DNA of 64,000 nucleotides from Chitinophaga sp. YR573 (lineage in GTDB: Bacteria; Bacteroidota; Bacteroidia; Chitinophagales; Chitinophagaceae): the NCBI RefSeq assembly GCF_900110995.1, contig NZ_FOJF01000001.1, positions 3,880,803 through 3,944,802 of the forward strand, in the 5' to 3' direction. The translations under genes were made by a program, and so were the position numbers. Under the pieces are notes generated by a model, which was given only the letters and a program-made list of their open reading frames with translations, was not told the DNA's origin and did no database searches. Shown piece by piece: positions 17,612 to 25,653 of the stretch (positions within the stretch are counted from its first letter, which is position 1; each line of letters opens with the position of its first letter).

Positions 17612-18949
17612 TTATTCATACTGCAGGTAATAGATCTTAATCTCAATGTTATTAAACTTATTCTTTCTATCACCCAGTACAACACGGTCAAATCTCGTAA
17701 ACCCTGTATTCCTCGGTTGTATCAATGCCAGTCCACGGATATTCGCATCTACGGCGGACATTTGTGCTATGCAATAATTGGTAATATCGTATGTGTAAGC
17801 GGTATTCAGATTGTATGCGTAATCAATCACCAGGTTACCGGTTTGTACACCACCTGTGCTTGGAGAAATCAGTGAATCTGTAATAGTATTTGTGCTGTTT
17901 ATTTCACAAAGTGTTAGTTTACCAGGCAGATTATATGGATACTGATAGGTCTGTTTTTCAGGTCTCACTGTCAGGGTTGCACGCATTACTTTGAAGAACT
18001 TATGCAGTTGTGAAATGTTCTTCAGGTAAGGCATATCTACGCGGGTGATCAGGTTTGTCAGCGGTTGTGCAAATGTCCTGTTATCAGCGCTGGTGGAAGC
18101 CAGTGTCTTGTTAGTGCTGGAAAGCCCTGCCAGCGGAGATCCTGACGGACGTGTCACATCAATATGATTGAACTGTAACGATGCATTATATACCGGGAAA
18201 TCGATGGTAGTAGTCAACTTTTCACCAGAGTTCTGATGGTAATATAAACGCATGGTGAGAGAGTCATCTCCACGGAAAGAACTAACAAGTTTGCTGTTAG
18301 CGCCAGGTTGGATAGAGAGACCTTTCAGATAGTCTGCAAACTGGATCTGATCAGTAACAGTCTGTGATTTAGCCTTACATTTCGCATACAGGTCCGCTCC
18401 TAATACATCATCCAGTTTAATCCTGATGAGTGTATCAATGCTGGGTCTGATTTTGAACTGTTTGCTACCCAATGGTGTTGTTTCAGTAGCAAATTTATCA
18501 TAACTATATAAATAGCCGTTTGTAATACGGGTGTCTATCTTTTCTGTTACGCGGTATACAGATACATCCTGAACTGCCGCAGTATCACCATACATACCGG
18601 TTTTATTGGGACGCATGATCATTACCAGGGAATCATAAGATGCCAGGTCCGGGATGGTAGCACCGTTATAAGCCTTTACTCTCCAGTAGGAAGAAGCAGA
18701 TACTGTTCCGAATATGGGATCAGTATGATTACCTACCAATGCGAGGCTCTGGTAAGATGTGGGAATAGAATCCAGGAATACTGTATTCATATTCATTGTT
18801 ACGGAATCGACAACAATATATTGGGTTGCTCCATTATCAACGATATTATCGTAGGAGAAACCGGCTTTGTCACAGGCCTCAGCGCCTGTAATCAATAACG
18901 CACAAACCAGATATTTACAGGCCTCTTTGGCACGGATACTTTTATTCAT
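17612..18949 (-). CDS. DUF4270-type lipoprotein
   Basis: This is a lipoprotein with lipobox GAEAC (Cys26) and the typical DUF4270 opening in which VDSVTMNMNTVFLDSIPTS and LVGNHTDPIFG report on short beta strands. The family is widespread in Bacteroidota and its function is unknown to me; members are surface or periplasmic lipoproteins found beside beta-barrel or kelch proteins, as here. ATG 18949 is preferred to an upstream TTG. The gene starts divergently from the kelch lipoprotein at 19204. Confidence 0.75.
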   Translation of the reverse strand: MNKSIRAKEACKYLVCALLITGAEACDKAGFSYDNIVDNGATQYIVVDSVTMNMNTVFLDSIPTSYQSLALVGNHTDPIFGTVSASSYWRVKAYNGATIPDLASYDSLVMIMRPNKTGMYGDTAAVQDVSVYRVTEKIDTRITNGYLYSYDKFATETTPLGSKQFKIRPSIDTLIRIKLDDVLGADLYAKCKAKSQTVTDQIQFADYLKGLSIQPGANSKLVSSFRGDDSLTMRLYYHQNSGEKLTTTIDFPVYNASLQFNHIDVTRPSGSPLAGLSSTNKTLASTSADNRTFAQPLTNLITRVDMPYLKNISQLHKFFKVMRATLTVRPEKQTYQYPYNLPGKLTLCEINSTNTITDSLISPSTGGVQTGNLVIDYAYNLNTAYTYDITNYCIAQMSAVDANIRGLALIQPRNTGFTRFDRVVLGDRKNKFNNIEIKIYYLQYE

Positions 18950-19203
18950 GGAGCGCAATTTTAGACAGGATGCCTAGTTCCTGCTTATTTAATATGCCAA
19001 TTGGCTTTTTTTATCGACGAATCACCTTCGCTGCTCCTTATGCTACTGCCGGGGCAGTAACAGTGGTTGTAAGGCAAACAAACCGATTGGCAGATGAAAA
19101 CCCGTCCTTTATCATGTAAATGTAGTATTGTATCTATTTTCTGATTGCACTACAATAAGGGCGGATAATTTTGGCAGCTATAAAAAAAGTAAAGAAATAA
19201 CTT
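18950..19203. other. divergent intergenic region
   Basis: The 254 bases separate the divergent DUF4270 and kelch genes. A promoter for the kelch gene is visible at 19145-19173. GCCAATTGGC followed by seven T lies at about 18999-19015. No reading frame of interest is present. Confidence 0.5.
19145..19173 (+). promoter_or_regulatory. Bacteroidota-type promoter of the kelch gene
   Basis: TTG at 19145 and TAATTTTG at 19166-19173, 18 bases between the two elements, fit the -33/-7 promoter pattern of Bacteroidota well. The start codon is 31 bases downstream. Confidence 0.65.
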
Positions 19204-20229
19204 ATGCGCTATTTAAAAGTATATTTTCTGGGATTAACAGTGTTTACGTTAGCGTCCTGTACATCCAACAGCGATACGACTAAGCTGGGTAACTGGATCA
19301 AACGGGCCGACTATCAGGGTGATGCCAGACGTGAAGCTGTTAGTTTTGTGATTGGGGATACAGCGTATGTAGGTACAGGCTTTGGTGGAACTGGTGACGG
19401 TACCAAACTGAACGACTTCTGGAAATACGATCCGGTAAAGGATGCATGGACTTCTATGGCAGCGCTGGTTGACCCTGCTGATGCTACCCATGACCTTTCC
19501 CGTTTAGGTGCTACCGGCTTTGCCGTTGGTTCAAAAGGGTATGTGACTACAGGTTACGATAACAACTACGAAATGTTGAAAGATACATGGGAATTTGATC
19601 CTGCTACCAATAGCTGGCAGTCAAGAACAGATTTCCCTGGTGCTGCACGTTACTATGCAGTTTCATTTGGCCTGGGTAACTACGGTTATGTTGGTACAGG
19701 AAGCTCAGGAACAAGCGGTAGCAACTTTAGCGATTTCTACAAATTTAATCCTTCCACTAACTCATGGACAGAAGCTAACCCGTTGAAAGACAAGAGAAAA
19801 CAGGCTGTTGCTTTTGTTATCAAGGATAGCGCTTACGTAGTTACAGGTGTTAGCAATACAGAATCATCCACACGTATGTATGTGTATGATGCTAACAACG
19901 ACCAGTGGAATGAAAGATGGCAGATCAAGAATGCTACCGATGGTTCATTCGATGATGATTACACTACTATCGCCCGTTATGGTGCAGTTGCTTTTGTTAT
20001 CGACAACATAGCATACGTAGCAACTGGCTCACTCAGCAATACCTGGGCATATAATCCAATCTCTGGTTACTGGACAGAAAAGACTGCTTTTGATGCTGCT
20101 TCCCGTACAGGCGCAGTTGGTTTCAGCGTAAAAAACAGAGGTTATGTAGCATTGGGTCTGGCCAGCAGCACTCAGCTGGATGATTGCCATGAATTCAATC
20201 CTACTCAGGAAAACGATACTAATGACTAA
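19204..20229 (+). CDS. kelch-repeat lipoprotein
   Basis: A lipobox (TLASC, Cys19) leads into about six kelch-like blades, each with a conserved YVGTG/YVTTG turn and a W-containing strand such as DFWKYDPVKDAW, DTWEFDPATNSW and DFYKFNPSTNSW. The whole 341-residue protein is therefore one beta propeller exposed outside the inner membrane. The ligand is unknown. Its stop overlaps the start of the DUF4907 gene by eight bases, and it is divergent from a DUF4270 lipoprotein, an association that suggests a shared envelope function. Confidence 0.85.
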   Translation: MRYLKVYFLGLTVFTLASCTSNSDTTKLGNWIKRADYQGDARREAVSFVIGDTAYVGTGFGGTGDGTKLNDFWKYDPVKDAWTSMAALVDPADATHDLSRLGATGFAVGSKGYVTTGYDNNYEMLKDTWEFDPATNSWQSRTDFPGAARYYAVSFGLGNYGYVGTGSSGTSGSNFSDFYKFNPSTNSWTEANPLKDKRKQAVAFVIKDSAYVVTGVSNTESSTRMYVYDANNDQWNERWQIKNATDGSFDDDYTTIARYGAVAFVIDNIAYVATGSLSNTWAYNPISGYWTEKTAFDAASRTGAVGFSVKNRGYVALGLASSTQLDDCHEFNPTQENDTND

Positions 20230-20572
20230 AACGTCCTTTTCTCTGTTGATAATCATAGCTTTAGCTACGTCTTGTCAGCAGAAACAACAGGCAAAAAATA
20301 TAGAAATTACCGCAGTGCATGATAGCATTGCGGTAATTCCTTTTGAGTTAGAAGGGGGAGGTTCCTGGGGCTTTAAGATTAACGTCGGTCACAAAACCTT
20401 TATCTATCAGGATATTATACCTACCATAGCAGGCAGACATTACTTCCAGACAAAGGAAGATGCTCAGAAGGTAGGAGATTTGATGGTAGCAAAAATGCGC
20501 AGCAACGGTAAAAGTTTTCCCATTATCTCCAAACAGGAGCTACTGGATATGAAAATTGCCGGTGTTGAGTAG
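20222..20572 (+). CDS. small DUF4907-like lipoprotein
   Basis: This 116-residue lipoprotein has lipobox LATSC (Cys18) and a short domain with GGGSWGFKINVG, FIYQDIIPTIAG and FQTKEDAQKVGDLMVAKM, which resembles the DUF4907 family. The ATG at 20222 lies within the end of the kelch gene; a more upstream start would destroy the signal peptide. The two genes are translationally coupled. Function is unknown. Confidence 0.75.
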   Translation: MTKTSFSLLIIIALATSCQQKQQAKNIEITAVHDSIAVIPFELEGGGSWGFKINVGHKTFIYQDIIPTIAGRHYFQTKEDAQKVGDLMVAKMRSNGKSFPIISKQELLDMKIAGVE

Positions 20573-20747
20573 CATATAGCAGTCTGAAGAGAACATATTA
20601 ATTATTTATAATACTGGCCACAGTACTGTATCCGGCCACATGGGATATCTATTTCCTCCAAATTTTAACATTCCTTTTACCTTACTTAACAAATTTTAAC
20701 ACCCCCTTTACCGGAATTGAGTGTAAGTTTATCGCGCTTTTAGCCAC

Positions 20748-22016
20748 ATGATAAATTTAAAACTACTCTATAAAAGCCGGTTATTTAATGTTGGACTGCA
20801 TATTGTAGTTTGGACCTGTTTCCTGTTTTTTCCTTTTTTCATCTACCGGATCAAAATCCAGCATCCCTGGTTCTTTGCCCGTGAAATAGTAGATAATCTC
20901 TTCCTGATAGGCGTTTTCTATCTCAACTTCTACATACTCATCCCAAGATATTTTACTTTAAAAAAGATAGTTTACTACCTGAGCTGTGTCATCTTCATGC
21001 TGGTTTTCATCATCATGCAGCAGGCGCTCACTGATTACCTCTTCTGGAAAACCTATGCGGCCCAGGAAGCAGTAGACAGCAGTGGCAGGGATATCGGATT
21101 TAATCCTCCGCCACCTTTCAGCCGCTACCATGCGCCTGAAGATGAGGAGATTGTAAAGCAGAGCAGGAGTATCTATTTTAGGGAAAAACCGCCCATTGCC
21201 TTCGATGAAGGCATTTTACACGACACATCTGCCGCAGGCGTGCCTGCCCACCTGCAGATAAGAAGGGTACCTACTTTCCTGGACTATATCCTGTTCCCGG
21301 AGATACTGCGTAAATCGGTCTTTGCCGCGCTGCTCATGCTTTTCATGAGTGGATTTATCAAGATTGCCCAGGAATGGTTCAAGAGTGAACAACAGCGGGA
21401 AGCCCTGAAAGTGGAGAACCTGAACGCCGAATTAAAATTTTTAAAGTCACAGATTAATCCTCACTTCCTTTTTAACTGTCTAAACACTATCTATTCACTT
21501 GCACATAAACATTCTGCACAAACGGAACATGCTATTGTAAAGCTGTCAACCATCATGCGGTACATGATTTATGAATCGAATGAAGACAAAGTGCAATTGC
21601 AACAGGAACTGCAATACCTGGAAGATTACATTGATATTCAACGTTTAAGGATGCCGGACGATATCGTGGTAGACTATGCGGTACAGGGGAACCCGATAGG
21701 ACTGCGGATAGAACCCATGCTGCTGGTACCATTCGTGGAGAATGCATTCAAGCACGGGATCAGCTACGCAGAGCCTTCTTTTATTGCCATCGCAGTGGCT
21801 ATAGAGAAAAACCAGGTACGGCTGGTAGTAGAAAATAGCCTCTTCAGGCAAAGGGTGGCAGAAAAAGGGGGGATAGGATTACAGAATGTGCGAAAAAGAC
21901 TTGAACTGCTCTACACCGAAGACCACGAATTAGAAATAACAGAAGCTGATAACCAATTTATTGTTGATCTTAAAATAGTGTTGAAAAATGATCAGGTGTA
22001 TAGCGGTGGACGATGA
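20748..22016 (+). CDS. LytS-type sensor histidine kinase
   Basis: Four hydrophobic segments in the first 200 residues precede a His_kinase domain with the phosphoacceptor His239 in QINPHFLFNCLNT and an ATP-binding region with LLVPFVENAFKHG and GGIGLQNVRKRL. This is the membrane sensor of a LytS/LytTR two-component system. The response regulator overlaps its end by 29 bases. The stimulus is not evident. The 175-base upstream gap contains TAAGTTTA at about 20723, a weak -7 match. Confidence 0.9.
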   Translation: MINLKLLYKSRLFNVGLHIVVWTCFLFFPFFIYRIKIQHPWFFAREIVDNLFLIGVFYLNFYILIPRYFTLKKIVYYLSCVIFMLVFIIMQQALTDYLFWKTYAAQEAVDSSGRDIGFNPPPPFSRYHAPEDEEIVKQSRSIYFREKPPIAFDEGILHDTSAAGVPAHLQIRRVPTFLDYILFPEILRKSVFAALLMLFMSGFIKIAQEWFKSEQQREALKVENLNAELKFLKSQINPHFLFNCLNTIYSLAHKHSAQTEHAIVKLSTIMRYMIYESNEDKVQLQQELQYLEDYIDIQRLRMPDDIVVDYAVQGNPIGLRIEPMLLVPFVENAFKHGISYAEPSFIAIAVAIEKNQVRLVVENSLFRQRVAEKGGIGLQNVRKRLELLYTEDHELEITEADNQFIVDLKIVLKNDQVYSGGR

Positions 22017-22698
22017 ACCACTGGCATTGGAAATAATTACTGATTTTGCGAAGAAGGTCCCCTTTCTTCAGCTGGTAGGTACGTTTGAAAATGCGGCGGA
22101 GGCTTTGCGTTTCCTGCAGGAAGAAAAGGTAGACCTGCTTTTCCTGGATATCAAGATGCCTGATATTACCGGTATCCAATTCATGAAATCACTCAAATAT
22201 CCTCCTATGGTGGTGTTTACTACTGCTTACGGAGAGTATGCGCTGGAAGGATTCGACCTGGAAGTAGTGGATTATCTGCTGAAACCCGTTCCCTTTGAAC
22301 GTTTTCTCAGGGCTGCTACCAAAGCATTGGAACTGAGGACGATGTCCCAGCAGAAGAATGGCGATAGTAGCAATAATCATGTGAATGACTACATCTTCAT
22401 TAAAACAGAATATAAGATTATCAAGATCAATCTGGAAGATATCCTCTTTATAGAGGCATTGAAAGATTATACCAAGATCTATACACCTTATCAGCCTGTA
22501 TTAACACTGCGCAGCCTGAAATCATTTGAAACCAGGTTACCATCAGATAAGTTTATCCGGGTACACAGGTCTTATGTCGTTTCTCTGAATAAGATTAACT
22601 CCGTGGAGAAGAATACGGTAATGATTGCTAATCAGTCTATTCCGATTAGTGACGGGTATAGAGAGAAGTTTTATGATGTGATCAACAGAAATTCATAG
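21988..22698 (+). CDS. LytTR-family response regulator
   Basis: The N-terminal receiver (residues 1-120) has the acidic pair in AVDDEP, the phosphoacceptor Asp54 in LLFLDIKMPD and the conserved Lys in YLLKPVPFE. The C-terminal LytTR DNA-binding domain (about 135-236) contains FIEALKDYTKIYT and FIRVHRSYVVSLNKI. It overlaps the sensor kinase gene and is the second gene of that operon. Target genes are unknown. Confidence 0.92.
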   Translation: MIRCIAVDDEPLALEIITDFAKKVPFLQLVGTFENAAEALRFLQEEKVDLLFLDIKMPDITGIQFMKSLKYPPMVVFTTAYGEYALEGFDLEVVDYLLKPVPFERFLRAATKALELRTMSQQKNGDSSNNHVNDYIFIKTEYKIIKINLEDILFIEALKDYTKIYTPYQPVLTLRSLKSFETRLPSDKFIRVHRSYVVSLNKINSVEKNTVMIANQSIPISDGYREKFYDVINRNS

Positions 22699-22702
22699 AT
22701 AT

Positions 22703-22730
22703 AAAAAAAGCTCCGTCAGGAGCTTTTTTT
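22703..22730. terminator. bidirectional terminator
   Basis: Perfect stem AAAAAAAGCTCC / GGAGCTTTTTTT with loop GTCA lies between the convergent LytTR gene and the cysteine desulfurase gene. Confidence 0.9.
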
Positions 22731-22749
22731 ATATCTGGCACACCATATA

Positions 22750-23877
22750 TTATATAATATCCTTCAACTTAGTCACTACCTCATCTACTTCTTCTTTCGT
22801 ATTATCCTTACTGAAAGAGAACCTTACCGCTATATGGTTAGGATTGCTGGAAATGGCGCGGATCACATGAGAGCCCAGATCTGCGCCGGATGTACAGGCA
22901 CTGCCACCGGATGCACAGATACCATTGATATCCAGGTTAAACAGTAACATCTCGCTCTTTTCTGTTTTAGGGAAAGACACATTCAGCACCGTATACAGGC
23001 TACGGCCGTACAGATCGCCGTTAAAACCGATACCCGGAATATGTTTCTGCAACTGTTCTGCCATGTACATACGCAGGTCGTTGATGTATTTGCTGTATTC
23101 TTCGTAATGAGCAGTAGCCAGTTCCAGCGCTTTGGCAAAACCAACGATACCATACAGGTTCTCTGTACCGGCACGCATGTTACGCTCCTGGGAACCGCCC
23201 TGCATCAGAGGAGTGATCTTCACATTCTCATTTATATAGAGTATACCCACGCCTTTAGGGCCATGGAACTTGTGTCCGGCTCCATTAATGAAATGTATAG
23301 GCGTGTTGCGAAGGTCGAAAGGGTAATGTCCTACGGTCTGCACTGTATCGGAATGGAAGATAGCGTCGAATTCTTTGCAGAGGTTACCTACAGCATGTAT
23401 ATCCAGCAGGTTACCGATCTCATTGTTAGCATGCATGAGTGTTACCAGGCATCTCTCTTTGGAGTCGGCCAGTAATTCACGCAGGTGAGCCATATCCACA
23501 TGTCCGTCTGCCAGCAGGCGTACATTGCTGAGTTTCACCTTCTCCCTGGAGTGCAGGTGTTCTACTGTATGCAGGGTAGCGTGGTGTTCTATTTCTGAAG
23601 AGATGATATGACGGCAACCCAGGTTGTGGATAGCCGCACTTATAGCGGTATTGCTGCTTTCTGTGCCGCCGGAAGTGAAGAAGATTTCCCCGGGATTGGC
23701 ATTCAGGATTTTTGCGACTGACTTACGTGCCGTTTCAATGGCCAGGCGTGTTTCGCGGCCATATGAATAAATAGAAGACGGATTCCCGAACTTTTCGGTC
23801 ATGTAAGGCAGCATCACATCCAGGACGTCTTTATCCAGCGGCGTGGTAGCTGCATTGTCAAAGTATATTCTTTTCAA
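22750..23877 (-). CDS. cysteine desulfurase (NifS/IscS family)
   Basis: This PLP enzyme takes sulfur from cysteine for iron-sulfur clusters or thio-modification. Motifs are IYFDNAATTPLD at the start, FTSGGTESSN, the PLP lysine in GAGHKFHGPKG, and the catalytic cysteine loop SGGSACTSGADLGSHV. I choose the TTG at 23877, which gives the family start MKRIYFDNAATT; the upstream ATG at 23934 would add an unrelated tail. No IscU or other Suf gene is adjacent, so NifS-like versus IscS-like cannot be settled. Confidence 0.9.
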   Translation of the reverse strand: MKRIYFDNAATTPLDKDVLDVMLPYMTEKFGNPSSIYSYGRETRLAIETARKSVAKILNANPGEIFFTSGGTESSNTAISAAIHNLGCRHIISSEIEHHATLHTVEHLHSREKVKLSNVRLLADGHVDMAHLRELLADSKERCLVTLMHANNEIGNLLDIHAVGNLCKEFDAIFHSDTVQTVGHYPFDLRNTPIHFINGAGHKFHGPKGVGILYINENVKITPLMQGGSQERNMRAGTENLYGIVGFAKALELATAHYEEYSKYINDLRMYMAEQLQKHIPGIGFNGDLYGRSLYTVLNVSFPKTEKSEMLLFNLDINGICASGGSACTSGADLGSHVIRAISSNPNHIAVRFSFSKDNTKEEVDEVVTKLKDII

Positions 23878-23913
23878 GGTGGTTGGTGGTTTTTGATATA
23901 AAATAAAAGCCCG

Positions 23914-23993
23914 TTGGCGGACACAAATGTCCAACTTTTTTTGAAAATAACGCTAAAACGAAATTGGCGGATACAAATGATGTATCCGCCAAT
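23914..23993. repeat. 16-bp direct repeat, second copy within a perfect hairpin
   Basis: TTGGCGGACACAAATG (23914-23929) and TTGGCGGATACAAATG (23964-23979) are exactly 50 bases apart with one mismatch. The second is part of a perfect 13-bp inverted repeat (23963-23975 with 23981-23993, loop AATGA). The first forms a weaker hairpin before CTTTTTTTG. The perfect hairpin could end the phosphoglucosamine mutase transcript on the minus strand, although the following T content is only moderate. Confidence 0.6.
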
Positions 23994-24017
23994 CTACCAA
24001 TATATTTATACTGATTA

Positions 24018-25400
24018 TCAATGCATAAACTCACGGATATCCTGCATGATCCTCTTGGCGATATTATCTGCCGTGGTCTCATTCTGGCTTTCCGCATAGA
24101 TCCTGATAATAGGTTCTGTATTGGATGTACGTAAGTGTACCCAATCTTTCTCAAACTCTATTTTCAGACCATCTTCTATGTTCAGCGGCTGGTTTTTGTA
24201 TTTGCCTTTGATCTTTTCGAAGATGTCTTTTACGTCTACACCTTTGTCCAGTTCTATTTTATTCTTGGAAATGAAATAGTCGGGATAGCTGTTACGCAAT
24301 GCTTTCAGGTTCTTTTTGCTGTGAGCCAGATGACTCAGGAACAAACCAACACCGATGAGTGCATCACGGCCATAGTGCAGGTCCGGAACGATGATACCAC
24401 CGTTACCTTCTCCACCGATTACCGCATTTACTTCCTTCATTTTACGCACTACATTTACTTCTCCTACAGCAGAAGGATGGTATTCTCCGCCATTTTTGAG
24501 GGTAATGTCTTTCAGTGCCTGGGTAGAAGAGAGGTTGGAAACGGTATTCCCTTTCCTGGTCTTTAATATATAATCAGCCACCGCTACCAGGGTATACTCT
24601 TCGCCAAACATGCTGCCATCTTCGCAAACGAAGCAAAGGCGGTCAACGTCAGGGTCTACAGCTATGCCCAGGTCGGCATTGGACTTATTCACTTCATTGC
24701 TGAGAGCCGTCAGGTTTTCCGGTAATGGTTCCGGATTATGACTGAATTTACCGTTCACCTCATCAAATAATACGGTTACATCTTCTACGCCCAGCGCTTT
24801 GAGCAGGGCAGGGATGAAAATGGCACCGGTAGAGTTTACCGCATCCAGTACTACTTTGAAGTTACGGGCTTTGATAGCCGGCACATCCACCAGGGGGTAG
24901 TTAACTACCAGGTCTATGTGTTTCTGCAGGTAGCTGTCGTCTTTACGGTAAGTACCCAGTTTGGAAACGTCTGCAAAGACAAAGTCCTCACGTGCAGCGA
25001 TATCCAGCAACAGGGCTCCTTCTTCTCCGGAGATGAATTCCCCTTCACTGTTCAGCAGTTTCAGGGCGTTCCATTCTTTAGGATTGTGACTGGCAGTGAG
25101 GATGATACCGCCTGCGGCGTTTTCCATCTTCACGGCTATCTCCACGGTAGGAGTGGTGGAGAGGTCCAGATCAACCACATCCAGGCCAAGACCGGTAAGT
25201 GTTGCCACTACCAGCTGCTTCACCATTTCGCCGGAAATACGTCCGTCTCGTCCAATAACTACTTTTTTATTGTCGGATTGCTGTGTCAGCCAGGTGCCGT
25301 AGGCAGCTGTAAACTTGACAACATCAAGCGGAGAGAGTCCCTCGCCTGGTTTGCCTCCAATAGTTCCGCGAATACCGGAAATTGATTTGATCAGTGCCAC
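24018..25400 (-). CDS. glmM: phosphoglucosamine mutase / phosphohexomutase
   Basis: The enzyme interconverts glucosamine-6-phosphate and glucosamine-1-phosphate for UDP-GlcNAc synthesis. The phosphoserine loop is TASHNPKEWNALKLL, the metal loop is DPDVDRLCF, the sugar loop is GGEGNGG, and the phosphate loop is RTSNTEPIIRI. The 460-residue length fits. I prefer the GTG at 25400, giving MALIKSISGIRGTIGG as in relatives, over the TTG at 25409. Phosphomannomutase activity is an alternative for this superfamily. Gene symbol is by similarity. Confidence 0.85.
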   Translation of the reverse strand: MALIKSISGIRGTIGGKPGEGLSPLDVVKFTAAYGTWLTQQSDNKKVVIGRDGRISGEMVKQLVVATLTGLGLDVVDLDLSTTPTVEIAVKMENAAGGIILTASHNPKEWNALKLLNSEGEFISGEEGALLLDIAAREDFVFADVSKLGTYRKDDSYLQKHIDLVVNYPLVDVPAIKARNFKVVLDAVNSTGAIFIPALLKALGVEDVTVLFDEVNGKFSHNPEPLPENLTALSNEVNKSNADLGIAVDPDVDRLCFVCEDGSMFGEEYTLVAVADYILKTRKGNTVSNLSSTQALKDITLKNGGEYHPSAVGEVNVVRKMKEVNAVIGGEGNGGIIVPDLHYGRDALIGVGLFLSHLAHSKKNLKALRNSYPDYFISKNKIELDKGVDVKDIFEKIKGKYKNQPLNIEDGLKIEFEKDWVHLRTSNTEPIIRIYAESQNETTADNIAKRIMQDIREFMH

Positions 25401-25424
25401 AATTTTCAATTTTTAAAGGAAGGG

Positions 25425-25432
25425 CAAATATA
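25425..25432 (-). promoter_or_regulatory. -7 element of glmM
   Basis: On the minus strand the sequence reads TATATTTG, matching TAnnTTTG, 25 bases before the chosen start codon. Confidence 0.5.
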
Positions 25433-25581
25433 AAGTGACTATTCCCAAAAGAAAAATTCCATATTTTCTACTGCGGTCTTATATACCCTCAAAGGCCCTG
25501 CCAGGTAAAATTCAATAGTATATATATGATTTTAAGTTGTTTTTAAGTTCCTGTACCCCCTATGATAGAGGTGAAATTTGG

Positions 25582-25589
25582 TATATTTG
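25582..25589 (+). promoter_or_regulatory. -7 element of the LTA-synthase-like gene
   Basis: TATATTTG matches TAnnTTTG and is followed about 65 bases later by the start codon. A -33 element at the right spacing is not obvious. Confidence 0.5.
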
Positions 25590-25653
25590 CAGCCACGTTT
25601 AAATTTTTGTTATGTTTTTTAAACGTATTTGATCTAAAACAGTTGCTCTTTAC

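Larger units (their letters stand above)
25401..25653. other. divergent promoter region
   Basis: The region separates glmM (minus) from the LTA-synthase-like gene (plus). Two -7 elements, one per direction, are visible at 25425-25432 (minus) and 25582-25589 (plus). No gene is present. Confidence 0.55.
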
